From: Polyangiaceae bacterium
GTDB lineage: Bacteria > Myxococcota_A > Polyangia > Polyangiales > Polyangiaceae
Direction of reading: 5' to 3'
Length of the DNA stretch: 64,000 nucleotides
Assembly (NCBI GenBank): GCA_025937835.1
Contig: JAICQO010000017.1
Span: 1-64,000, forward strand
The position numbers and the translations under genes were made by a program. A model generated the notes under the pieces. That model was given only the letters and a program-made list of their open reading frames with translations. It was not told the DNA's origin and ran no database searches. This document shows, piece by piece, positions 33,588 to 42,942 of this stretch (positions are counted from its first letter, which is position 1; each line of letters opens with the position of its first letter).

Positions 33588-34307
33588 TCACGGGAAGAAT
33601 ACGAAGCGAGCGCCGAGCGTCAGCCACTCGTGGAGTGCGGTCTCGGCGACGTCGCCGTCGGAATCCGGGAATCTGGGTGCGTCCCAGCGGTACGTCCCGT
33701 ACGTCCCCATCGAGAAATCCACGAACGGCCCGACGCCGAATACGCGGCTGATCCGAAAATCGACCCCGGCGCTCAAGCGGGCGAACTCGAAGCCGCCGTA
33801 ATTGAGGCTTCCATCCTCGTCGCCGTCCTTCACCGCGATGGAGGCGGTCTCGAAGCCGATGCCATAGCCGACCCACGGATTCAGGTCCTCGTGCGGCAGG
33901 ATGTGATACTGGACCTCGACGCCGAAGCGGGTGGACACACCGAGACAGTCCACGTTCAGGTCGTCGCAAACGTCCTTGGCGTCGCCAGCCGCCGGGCCCA
34001 GACCGAGTCCGAGGTAACCGCCGATGAACAACTGTTTGATCGGCTTCCCACCAATTTCGATGAAGAACGGGACCTGACCCCCCACGAAGTCCGACATCTT
34101 CGTCTTCGGCAGCCCGTTGCCCGCCTTCTGTGCCGAACCGAACGGCATGGCGAAGCCCGTGCGCAGCGCCATCTGAAACCCGCGATGCGCAGGCGGCGCG
34201 CGGTGCGCGACGGCAGCTCCCGGGTCGTCCGCCAGATCTTGCGCGAAGGCGACGCCGAGCGGGGAGGAGACGGCAACGAACGCAGCAACTGCAAGCAGTG
34301 ACTTCAT
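33588..34307 (-). CDS. Outer-membrane beta-barrel protein (hypothetical)
   Basis: A 239-residue exported protein with a Sec signal peptide (cleavage after AFAQ, about residue 23) and alternating hydrophobic/hydrophilic strands throughout: FQMALRTGFAMPFGS, LFIGGYLGLGLGP, RFGVEVQYHI, PWVGYGIGFE, RLSAGVDFRI and WLTLGARFVFFP. The terminal Phe-rich strand is the usual barrel-insertion signal. It reads like the OmpW/OmpA-type small porins found in myxobacteria, with no function assigned. The start has GAGGGG 5-10 nt upstream. It is convergent with the carbonic anhydrase gene. Confidence 0.75.
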   Translation of the reverse strand: MKSLLAVAAFVAVSSPLGVAFAQDLADDPGAAVAHRAPPAHRGFQMALRTGFAMPFGSAQKAGNGLPKTKMSDFVGGQVPFFIEIGGKPIKQLFIGGYLGLGLGPAAGDAKDVCDDLNVDCLGVSTRFGVEVQYHILPHEDLNPWVGYGIGFETASIAVKDGDEDGSLNYGGFEFARLSAGVDFRISRVFGVGPFVDFSMGTYGTYRWDAPRFPDSDGDVAETALHEWLTLGARFVFFP

Positions 34308-34371
34308 GGACCCCTCAAATAGGCTGCCTGAATCACGACCGCAAGAGATGGAGAGTTCGGTTCCGGCTTAA

Positions 34372-34557
34372 CACCATGGCCGAGTCGCGCTCGGCCGCCC
34401 GCCGCTGCCGCCGGTGCCCGCATACGACAATTTCAGCGACGAGGAGCTGGGCGCGATTTTCAGCTACTTGCAGTCGATCCCGGCGATCAAGAACCGCGTG
34501 CCGTCTCCCGTGCCTCCGAAGCCCGCCAAAACCGTGTCCAAAGAGGGCCACGGCTGA
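34372..34557 (+). pseudogene. C-terminal remnant of a c-type cytochrome gene
   Basis: An open frame of about 61 codons after a stop codon, with no plausible start, encodes the C-terminal end of a cytochrome c: LGRPPLPPVPAY, then NFSDEELGAIFSYLQSIP, then AIKNRVPSPVPP and a stop. The same tail ends cytochrome c proteins of gamma/delta-proteobacteria (consensus roughly TGRPxLPPMPxxxFxxLTDEDLKAIFAYLRSIPPxKNRVPxPVPP). The heme-binding CxxCH and all upstream sequence are missing. The piece lies between the outer-membrane protein and selO, suggesting a deletion. This is recognised by pattern and was not checked by search. Confidence 0.65.
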
Positions 34558-34590
34558 AGCTCGGGCTCAGCGTGCTATTCGTTCCCGCAG

Positions 34591-36183
34591 ATGCTCGAGT
34601 TCGACAATCGCGCGCTGCGGGAGCTACCTATCGACGCCTCGAGCGCGAACCGGATCCGACAGGTGTTCGGCGCCTGCTTCTCGCGGGTGCGCCCGACGCC
34701 CGTGAAGGCGCCGCGCACGCTTTCGGTAGCGCGCGAGGTCGCCGAGCTTCTGGAGCTGGATCCGGCTCTGCTCTCGAGCCCCGAGCTCGCCGAGGTCTTT
34801 TCGGGCAATCGCCTGCTGCCGGGGATGGATCCGGTCTCGGCTTGCTACGGCGGGCATCAGTTCGGCAACTGGGCGGGGCAGCTCGGCGACGGACGCGCGA
34901 TCACCCTCGGTGAGGTGACCAATCGCCGAGGCGAGCACTGGGAAGTGCAGCTCAAGGGCGCCGGACCCACGCCGTATTCGCGGCGCGCCGACGGCCGCGC
35001 GGTGATGCGCTCCTCGGTGCGCGAGTTTCTGTGCAGCGAGGCGATGCATCACCTCGGCGTCCCGACGACGCGCGCGCTGTGTCTGGTCGGGACCGGTGAA
35101 GACGTGATCCGCGACCTGCTCTACGACGGCAACCCGCGGCCCGAGCCCGGCGCGATCGTGTGCCGGGTCGCGCCGTCGTTCCTGCGCTTCGGCAACTTCG
35201 AGCTGCTCGCGAACCGCAACGAAATCGAGGTGCTGCGGAAGCTCGCCGACTACGTGATCATCAACTACTTCCCGGAGCTCGGCGCGCCGTCGCAGGCTGC
35301 CTACCTGGCGTGGTTCTCGGAGGTGTGCCGCCGCACCGCGCGGCTCTTGGCGGATTGGATGGCCGTCGGCTTCGTGCACGGCGTGATGAACACGGACAAC
35401 ATGTCGGTGTTGGGCCTGACCATCGACTACGGGCCTTATGGCTTTCTCGACGCATTCGACCCGAATTTCACGCCGAATATCACCGATCGGGCGGGCCGTC
35501 GCTATCGCTACGGCACGCAGCCTCGCGTCGCGCACTGGAACCTGGCCTGCTTTGCCAACGCCCTCTTGCCGTTGGTCGGCGACGTCGAGGGCCTCGAGGC
35601 GGCGTTGAACGGCTACGCCGAGGCGTTCCGCAGCGCGCACGAGCGACGCATGGCCGACAAGCTCGGTTTGCTCCGCTTCGACGACACGGAGCTCACGCCG
35701 ACCGGTGCGGCGCGGGTGACGGACACCGCGCTGGTCGGCGAGCTGTTCGACGTGCTGGGCGCCACCGAGACGGACTGGACAATCTTCTTCCGCAAGCTGT
35801 CGAATGTCGGTTGCAACACGGGGCCGGGACCCGAGGCGCTGGAAGACGCGTACTACGACGCGGAGAGCGTGCCGCGCGAGGCGCGCCAGCGCCTGGCAAC
35901 GTGGCTCGAACGCTACCGCGCGCGCGTTCGGGAAGACGGAACCGCAGACGAGGAGCGCAAACGCCGGATGGACCTCGTGAACCCCAAGTATCTGCTCAGA
36001 AACTACGTGGCACAGCTCGCGATCGAGCGCGCGGAGCTCGGGGACGCGAGCGTGGTGAACGAGCTGCTCGAGGTGCTGCGCCACCCGTTCGACGAGCAAC
36101 CAGAAAAGGCGCGCTTCGCGGAGAAGCGGCCGGATTGGGCCAAAAATCGGCCTGGGTGTTCGATGTTGTCGTGTAGCTCCTGA
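34591..36183 (+). CDS. selO: SelO/YdiU-family protein adenylyltransferase
   Basis: A 530-residue pseudokinase-fold AMPylator. Signatures: YGGHQFGNWAGQLGDGRAITLGE, GAGPTPYSRRADGRAVMRSSVREFLCSEAM, PTTRALCLV and GFVHGVMNTDNMSVLGLTIDYGPYGFLD (ATP- and metal-binding Asn/Asp). The C-terminus carries the conserved SelO tail SCSS, in which the penultimate block is GCSMLSCSS, with a pair of cysteines thought to be redox-active. Length and motifs are normal. Known: bacterial SelO transfers AMP to protein Ser/Thr/Tyr and links to oxidative stress. Its stop is 2 nt before the next start. Confidence 0.93.
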   Translation: MLEFDNRALRELPIDASSANRIRQVFGACFSRVRPTPVKAPRTLSVAREVAELLELDPALLSSPELAEVFSGNRLLPGMDPVSACYGGHQFGNWAGQLGDGRAITLGEVTNRRGEHWEVQLKGAGPTPYSRRADGRAVMRSSVREFLCSEAMHHLGVPTTRALCLVGTGEDVIRDLLYDGNPRPEPGAIVCRVAPSFLRFGNFELLANRNEIEVLRKLADYVIINYFPELGAPSQAAYLAWFSEVCRRTARLLADWMAVGFVHGVMNTDNMSVLGLTIDYGPYGFLDAFDPNFTPNITDRAGRRYRYGTQPRVAHWNLACFANALLPLVGDVEGLEAALNGYAEAFRSAHERRMADKLGLLRFDDTELTPTGAARVTDTALVGELFDVLGATETDWTIFFRKLSNVGCNTGPGPEALEDAYYDAESVPREARQRLATWLERYRARVREDGTADEERKRRMDLVNPKYLLRNYVAQLAIERAELGDASVVNELLEVLRHPFDEQPEKARFAEKRPDWAKNRPGCSMLSCSS

Positions 36184-36185
36184 TC

Positions 36186-37343
36186 ATGGCGTCTCTCGCT
36201 GAAAACCTGGGCATCCCGCCGAAGTACCTGGCCTACGCCGGCGTGGCTCCGCCCTCGAACGCGGTGCGGCGAGCCGTCGCCGCGACGCTCGACCTGGTCG
36301 CGACCCACGGCCCGGGCGCCTTCCCGGTTCTGGGCGAGCAACGCGAAGGGCTGCGTCAGAGTGTGGCTCGCCTGATCGGCGCTGCAGCACCGGAGGTAGC
36401 CTTCGTCTCGGGTACGACGCGCGGCCTGTTGGAGCTCGCCTGGTGCATGCCCTGGAAATCCGGGGAGCGCGTGGTGGTGTTCCGCGGTGAGTTCCCCGCG
36501 AACGTGTCGCCGTGGCAGCGCGCCTCCGAGCTGTTCGGGCTAAAGCTCGAGTTCGTGTCGCTGGCTGGTGCCGTGCGCGACCTCGAACCCGTGCTCGCGG
36601 AGCTGGAAGCAGCGCTGAAAAAGGGGGTTCGGCTGGTGGCGGTCAGCGCCGTGCAATTTCAGACCGGCCTGTGTATGCCGCTCGCCCGCATCAGCGAGCT
36701 CTGCCACCGCTACGGCGCCGAGCTCGCGGTCGACGCCATCCAGGCTTGCGGCGTCGTGCCCCTGGACGTGAATGCTCTGGGCATCGACTACCTCGCGTGC
36801 GGCGCGCACAAGTGGCTGATGGGCGTCGAGGGTGCCGGCTTCGTGTACGCGCGTAACGCCGAAAAACTGGTCCCGCGCACCGCCGGCTGGCTCAGCCACC
36901 AAGACGCGCTCGGGTTCTTGCTGCGTGGTCCCGGCGAGCTCTGCTACGACCAGCCGCTCAAGCGCGGCATCGATTTCGTCGAGGGCAGCTCGTCCGGCAG
37001 CCTGGCACTGTCGGCGCTCGGCGCGTCGGTCGACGCAATCCTCGCGCGGGGAGTCGAGGCGATCTGGAAGCAGGTCTCCCACTATCTGGAGCTGCTCGAG
37101 GCCGGCCTCCTGGAACGCGGCCTGGTCAGCCTGCGCTCTCCCGATCCCACGGCGCGCTCCGGGATCTTGTCGTTCGAGGCTCCGCGCTCCGTGACGGCCG
37201 CGCAGCTCGTGGCGGGCCTCAAGGCGCGCGGCGTGTTCGCGAGTACGCCCGACGGCCTGATCCGCTTCGCGCCGCACTACCCGAACCCGGACGACGAGGT
37301 GCCGGAAATCCTGGCGGCGCTCGACGAGGTGCTGGGGCGATGA
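36186..37343 (+). CDS. Class V aminotransferase (cysteine desulfurase-like)
   Basis: A 385-residue PLP-dependent enzyme. The internal aldimine Lys sits in YLACGAHKWLMGVEGAGFVYAR; upstream features include VSGTTRGLLELA, VAVSAVQFQTG and a VDAIQACG segment with the PLP-binding Asp. No catalytic Cys loop typical of NifS/IscS is seen in the C-terminal half, so amino-group or lyase activity is possible. Substrate unknown. It begins 2 nt after selO stops and overlaps the following gene by 4 nt (ATGA), so it is the middle of a three-gene operon. Confidence 0.85.
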   Translation: MASLAENLGIPPKYLAYAGVAPPSNAVRRAVAATLDLVATHGPGAFPVLGEQREGLRQSVARLIGAAAPEVAFVSGTTRGLLELAWCMPWKSGERVVVFRGEFPANVSPWQRASELFGLKLEFVSLAGAVRDLEPVLAELEAALKKGVRLVAVSAVQFQTGLCMPLARISELCHRYGAELAVDAIQACGVVPLDVNALGIDYLACGAHKWLMGVEGAGFVYARNAEKLVPRTAGWLSHQDALGFLLRGPGELCYDQPLKRGIDFVEGSSSGSLALSALGASVDAILARGVEAIWKQVSHYLELLEAGLLERGLVSLRSPDPTARSGILSFEAPRSVTAAQLVAGLKARGVFASTPDGLIRFAPHYPNPDDEVPEILAALDEVLGR

Positions 37344-38224
37344 GCGGGGAGCGGCGGCTTTTGCTCGTCGCCTCCGCGCTCGTGCTTTCGCTCGCCTGCC
37401 GGCGGGTAGCGCTCCGCGACGCACCCGAGCGCGAGCTTTCGGACCCGGAGTTGCGCGAGGTCGCCAGCGCGCCCGCACCGCCTTCGGCGAGCGCGCCGCC
37501 CCGGACGGAAGCTACGTCGCCTCCGCCGTCACCCGCGAAGGCGCTTCCTCCCTTGTCCGCGAACTGGCTCGAGCCGCTGGATCTCGGTGACGGCGCGAGC
37601 GCCGTGGTTTCGGTCCCGCTCGGCGCCACCAGCCCGCGTCCGTTGGTGGTGGCTGTGCACGGCGCTCACGATCGACCGGAGTGGGCGTGCGGGGGTTGGC
37701 GGCTCGGGTTCCAGGTCTACCCGTTCATCGTCTGCCCCCGCGGCAGCCCCGTGACCCGGGACAAGTACGCGTGGGCGAACGCTGCTGCGATCGAACGCGT
37801 GGTGATGAAATCGATCGAGAAGGTGCGAGAGCGCTTCGGCTCCTACGTCGCGCCCCCGCCGTACGTCTACGCCGGCTTCTCTCAGGGGGCGATCTTCTCG
37901 GAGCCGATCCTGGTCGGCCACGCCGCGCTGTTCAAGACGGCGGTGCTCGCCGAGGGCGGCTACGCGGTCCTGAGCTCTGCGGATTTCGCTCGCAAGTTCA
38001 AGGCGGGGGGCGGGGAGACCGTCGTGATCGTCTGTGGCTCGCCCGCCTGCCGTCGCGGCACGCAAGCGTCGGCGTTGAAGCTCCAAGCCGCCGGGCTCCG
38101 GGTTTTCGAGTCGGGGGACGTGCGCTCCGGCCACAACCTGAATCAGCTCATGCAGCAGGCGCTCGAGCGCGATTTCGCAAGCTGGTTCGCGGACGATCCG
38201 GCCTGGGCCGGCGCCGCGAACTAA
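37340..38224 (+). CDS. Alpha/beta-hydrolase-fold lipoprotein
   Basis: A 294-residue predicted lipoprotein: lipobox LSLAC (Cys about 20), a Pro/Ala-rich linker to about residue 70, and an alpha/beta-hydrolase domain. Motifs are VVAVHGAHDRPE (oxyanion-hole HG), FIVCPRGSPV, and the nucleophile elbow GFSQGA with Ser about 178. A C-terminal SGHNLNQLMQQA segment supplies the likely catalytic His. It resembles esterase/dienelactone-hydrolase-like proteins, substrate unknown. The ATG overlaps the aminotransferase stop. Extracytoplasmic location is inferred from the lipobox. Confidence 0.75.
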   Translation: MSGERRLLLVASALVLSLACRRVALRDAPERELSDPELREVASAPAPPSASAPPRTEATSPPPSPAKALPPLSANWLEPLDLGDGASAVVSVPLGATSPRPLVVAVHGAHDRPEWACGGWRLGFQVYPFIVCPRGSPVTRDKYAWANAAAIERVVMKSIEKVRERFGSYVAPPPYVYAGFSQGAIFSEPILVGHAALFKTAVLAEGGYAVLSSADFARKFKAGGGETVVIVCGSPACRRGTQASALKLQAAGLRVFESGDVRSGHNLNQLMQQALERDFASWFADDPAWAGAAN

Positions 38225-38273
38225 AAAATCACAGCCGGCGTATCCTTTCGGTGCTCTCGTTCGTCGCTGTCCC

Positions 38274-39275
38274 ATGAGCCGCCCCGAAGCGCCGCCCGCG
38301 CCGCCTCCGCCGAGCCCTCTCCCTGCGTCCGTGCGCGGGTGCTGGCAGCGATTCTTGAATGACTACGAGGCGCTGCGCCCCGAGCTCTACCGCTACAGCC
38401 GCCACCTGACGCGCACGCCCTGGGATGCGGAGGACCTGACGCAAGACACCTTGATGCGCGCCTTCGTGACGCTGGCGCAGACCGGAGAGTCCCCGCCGAA
38501 CCCGCGGGCCTGGTTGCTGCGTGTCGCGTCGAACCTGTGGATCGATCGTGTGCGCAAGAGCCGCGAGCCGATCGAGGTGGAACCGGCGACGGCGCCCGTC
38601 GAGCCGCGCGCGCAGCGTGAGGCGGCCGGCACCCTGCTGGTGCGGCTGTCGCCTCAGGAGCGAGCGGCCGTCGTGCTCAAGGACGTGTTCGACTTGACGT
38701 TGGAAGAGGTCGCCGAGGCGCTCTCCACCAGCGTCGGCGCAGTCAAGGCCGCGTTGCACCGAGGCCGGGGCAAGCTGCTCGAGCTGCCCGCGGGCGAGGC
38801 GGCTCCGGCGCTGCCCGCAGCGTTGAACGCCTTTTGCGAAGCCTTCAACGCCCGCGATCTCCCGCGCTTGCAAGCTCTGTTGGTCGACGGAGCCAGCGTC
38901 GAGGTGGTCGGCGTATCCACCGAGTACGCGCAGGGCGGCCCGTCGAAGATCCTGGGGGGCATGCTGTTCGGCAGCGCGCGGCTGGCAGAGGCCGAGACCC
39001 GCGGCGGGATCGAGGCGCGCTTCGTCGAGAAGGCGCTAGCCGTACCCCCACGGCTCGAAGCGCGGTTTCACCGCGGCGAGTGGCTCTTGCTCTCGTGGTA
39101 CGCGCACGCGGACGGAGAAGCCGTGCGCGCCGTCAATCGCCTGGCAGTCTCCGGTGATCGCGTCGCCCGCGTGCTCAACTACTTCTTCACGCCGGATTTT
39201 CTGGCTGAGGTGTGCGCCGAGCTCGGTGTCCCGTTCCGTTCGAACGGCTACCGGTTCTGGCTGACTGGCTGCTGA
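38274..39275 (+). CDS. ECF sigma factor with SnoaL-like C-terminal domain
   Basis: A 333-residue sigma factor. Region 2 (about 35-100: ELYRYSRHLTRTPWDAEDLTQDTLMRAF, RAWLLRVASNLWIDRVR) and region 4 (about 118-172: LSPQERAAVVLKDVFDLTLEEVAEALSTSVGAVKAALHRGRGKL) are followed by a C-terminal SnoaL_2-like domain (about 180-330; FCEAFNARDLPRLQALLVDGASVE and GEWLLLSWYAHADGEAVRAVNRL). This is the SigJ/ECF41-like layout. Known: the C-terminal domain replaces an anti-sigma factor and tunes activity. Typical ECF41 genes pair with a carboxymuconolactone decarboxylase-like gene; none is visible, but a glutathione transferase follows 20 nt downstream. Confidence 0.88.
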   Translation: MSRPEAPPAPPPPSPLPASVRGCWQRFLNDYEALRPELYRYSRHLTRTPWDAEDLTQDTLMRAFVTLAQTGESPPNPRAWLLRVASNLWIDRVRKSREPIEVEPATAPVEPRAQREAAGTLLVRLSPQERAAVVLKDVFDLTLEEVAEALSTSVGAVKAALHRGRGKLLELPAGEAAPALPAALNAFCEAFNARDLPRLQALLVDGASVEVVGVSTEYAQGGPSKILGGMLFGSARLAEAETRGGIEARFVEKALAVPPRLEARFHRGEWLLLSWYAHADGEAVRAVNRLAVSGDRVARVLNYFFTPDFLAEVCAELGVPFRSNGYRFWLTGC

Positions 39276-39295
39276 TCCGAGAGAGGTGGACCCCC

Positions 39296-39943
39296 ATGCT
39301 CGAGCTCCATTTTCATCCACTGGCTTCCTGGTGCTGGAAGGTACTAATCGCCCTCTACGAGAACGACACGGTTTTCGAGCCGAAGAACGTCGATCTCATG
39401 GACCCGGCGCAACGCGAGGCGCTGGAGCGGCTCTGGCCGTTCAGCAAGTTCCCCGTGCTGCGCGACCTCGGCCGCGAGCGGGTCGTCGCCGAGTCGAGCA
39501 TCGTGATCGAGTATCTGACGGCGTACTACCCGGGCCCCGTCGAGCTCATCCCGTCGGATCCGGAGCTTGCCCGCGAAGCTCGGCTGCGCGATCGGATCTA
39601 CGACACCTACGTGCACGATCCGATGAATCGCATCGTCGCCAACAAGCTACGGCCCGAGGAACACCGCGACGCTTACGGCAGTGACCGGCTCAAGGCGGAG
39701 CTGCAAAAAACCTACGACATCCTCGAGCGGCAGTTCGTCGCCCGGCCCTGGGCGCTCGGTGAACGCTTCTCGATCGCCGACTGCGCAGCGGCGCCCGCGC
39801 TGTTTTACGCCGACAAGGTCTCTCCGATAGGCACGGCTCGCCCCGAGCTCTCGGCGTACCTCGAGAGGCTGCGCGAGCGCCCGTCGTTTGCTCGCGTGCT
39901 CCGCGAAGCAGAGCCGTGTTTCAAGTATTTCCCCGGCGGGTAG
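39296..39943 (+). CDS. Glutathione S-transferase family protein
   Basis: A 215-residue GST. Thioredoxin-like N-terminal half: LELHFHPLASWCWKVLIALYEN, then FSKFPVLRDLGRERVVAESSIVIEYL (the cis-Pro and glutathione-contacting ES pair). Helical C-terminal half includes ERFSIADCAAAPALFYADKV, the N-capping Ser/Asp of the hydrophobic-staple motif. The ATG at 39296 has GAGAGGTGG about 9 nt upstream. It lies 20 nt after the ECF sigma factor and may be cotranscribed. Substrate unknown. Confidence 0.9.
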   Translation: MLELHFHPLASWCWKVLIALYENDTVFEPKNVDLMDPAQREALERLWPFSKFPVLRDLGRERVVAESSIVIEYLTAYYPGPVELIPSDPELAREARLRDRIYDTYVHDPMNRIVANKLRPEEHRDAYGSDRLKAELQKTYDILERQFVARPWALGERFSIADCAAAPALFYADKVSPIGTARPELSAYLERLRERPSFARVLREAEPCFKYFPGG

Positions 39944-39948
39944 CCCGC

Positions 39949-41781
<1,833 letters not shown>

Positions 41782-41853
41782 GCGAAAGCTTAGCCGCGTG
41801 CCTGCGCTCCGCACCCCGTCCGGATGCGAACGTGTTCTCGTCGAATGGTCGCT

Positions 41854-41875
41854 TGTCCGCCGGACAGCTGTCCGG
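41854..41875. promoter_or_regulatory. Three alternating TGTCCG half-sites with 16-bp palindrome
   Basis: TGTCCG at 41854-41859, its inverted copy CGGACA at 41861-41866, and a third TGTCCG at 41869-41874. The second and third form the perfect 16-bp palindrome CCGGACAGCTGTCCGG at 41860-41875. It lies 73 nt upstream of the uup GTG and 67 nt upstream of the Coq4-like ATG on the other strand. The arrangement looks like a repressor or activator operator; the binding protein is not identified. Confidence 0.6.
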
Positions 41876-41913
41876 GTCCTACGGAAAATACCGGGTTTTC
41901 GTGGGTCGTCAGC

Positions 41914-41929
41914 TGGCACAACGGCTGCA
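41914..41929 (+). promoter_or_regulatory. Possible sigma-54 (-24/-12) promoter element
   Basis: TGGCAC (41914-41919), five bases, then CTGCA (41925-41929), with GG and GC 12 nt apart, fits the sigma-54 consensus TGGCAC-N5-TTGCA except for one T to C change. Transcription would start about 41940, two bases from the ATG at 41942, which would make the message nearly leaderless, so this is only a suggestion. Many Myxococcota use sigma-54, and the window itself has an RpoN activator. Confidence 0.3.
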
Positions 41930-41941
41930 CATGGGTCGAGC

Positions 41942-42886
41942 ATGGACCTCAAAGTTTTCCCGCCCCGCGAGCTCGGCGCCGTGTTGCGCGCGCTGCGCAA
42001 CGTCGCTTCCGCCAATGACCGATTCACCGACGCCGAACGCGCCCTGGTCGAAGGCGTGGCTCGGATCCACGAGCTCGACGTATCGGCCGACATGCTCGAA
42101 CCGATTTCGTTCGCCGAGGTAGCCCGGGTCGTTCAGGATCCCCATCGTCGCAAACGTGCCGTGCAGCTCGCGATCGTGACGGCGTTGATCGAGGGGGCGC
42201 CGTCGCAGGTCACCGAGCGCGAGGTACGAAAGTTCGCGGCCGCGATGGGCATCGACGAGCAAGGGCTCGACGTGCTCTACGAGGTTGCGCACCACCGCGG
42301 GTTGATCGCGCGGGCCGACATGTTCCGCCGCGTCGGGCGCTTCATCCGCAACGCCAAGGATTTTCCGGGCGTGCTTCAGCTCGCCTTGCCGATGCTGGGC
42401 ATCGGCGGCGGAGACCCGGAGCTCGCCGCCAAGTACCGTGCCTTCGAGCACTGCCCCCAGGGCAGCCTCGGTCGCGCGTTCTACGACCACTTCTTCGACA
42501 ACGGCTTCGGCTTCCCCGGCGAAGTCGGCGGCATTGGCATGGTGTTCCACGACCTCGGACACGTGCTCTCCGGCTATGGCACCGATCCCCAGGGCGAAAT
42601 CCAGCAGGCCGCTTTTCAGGCCGGGTTCGCGCGTCGCGATGGCTTCTCGTTCCTGCTGTTCGGCATCCTGCAATTCCACGTAGGGCTGAGGATCACGCCC
42701 GTGGCCAAGGGCTACACGGGACTGTTCGACGTGCCGCTGGTCCTCACGGCGCTGCATCGCGGCGCGGCTTGCAAGGTGGATCTGAGCGAGGGCTTCGACC
42801 TGATGGGAAAGCGCAACGAGCCGCTGGAGCAGCTCCGCGCCGAGCTCGGCGTTCCTCCGCTCGAGACCGCGCGCAAGGCGAGCTGA
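41942..42886 (+). CDS. TerB-like / Coq4-like fusion protein
   Basis: A 314-residue soluble protein. Residues about 10-115 are an all-helical TerB-like region (ADRFTDAERALVEGVARIHE-type segments and MGIDEQGLDVLYEVA). The second half contains HDLGH at 203-207 and Glu219 exactly 12 residues after the last His, i.e. HDxxH-x11-E, the metal-site motif of Coq4; EHCPQGSLGRAFYDHFFDNGF precedes it and LRITPVAKGYTGLFDVPL follows. Known: Coq4 is a quinone-binding protein of ubiquinone biosynthesis with that motif. Inference: a quinone-associated or oxygenase-like protein. The start is chosen at 41942 because upstream codons overlap the operator. Confidence 0.7.
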   Translation: MDLKVFPPRELGAVLRALRNVASANDRFTDAERALVEGVARIHELDVSADMLEPISFAEVARVVQDPHRRKRAVQLAIVTALIEGAPSQVTEREVRKFAAAMGIDEQGLDVLYEVAHHRGLIARADMFRRVGRFIRNAKDFPGVLQLALPMLGIGGGDPELAAKYRAFEHCPQGSLGRAFYDHFFDNGFGFPGEVGGIGMVFHDLGHVLSGYGTDPQGEIQQAAFQAGFARRDGFSFLLFGILQFHVGLRITPVAKGYTGLFDVPLVLTALHRGAACKVDLSEGFDLMGKRNEPLEQLRAELGVPPLETARKAS

Positions 42887-42942
42887 GCCCGGCCGCAGAA
42901 AGGTGTTTGAACTGCGGCGCGGATCCGCGAAACTCACCGGTG

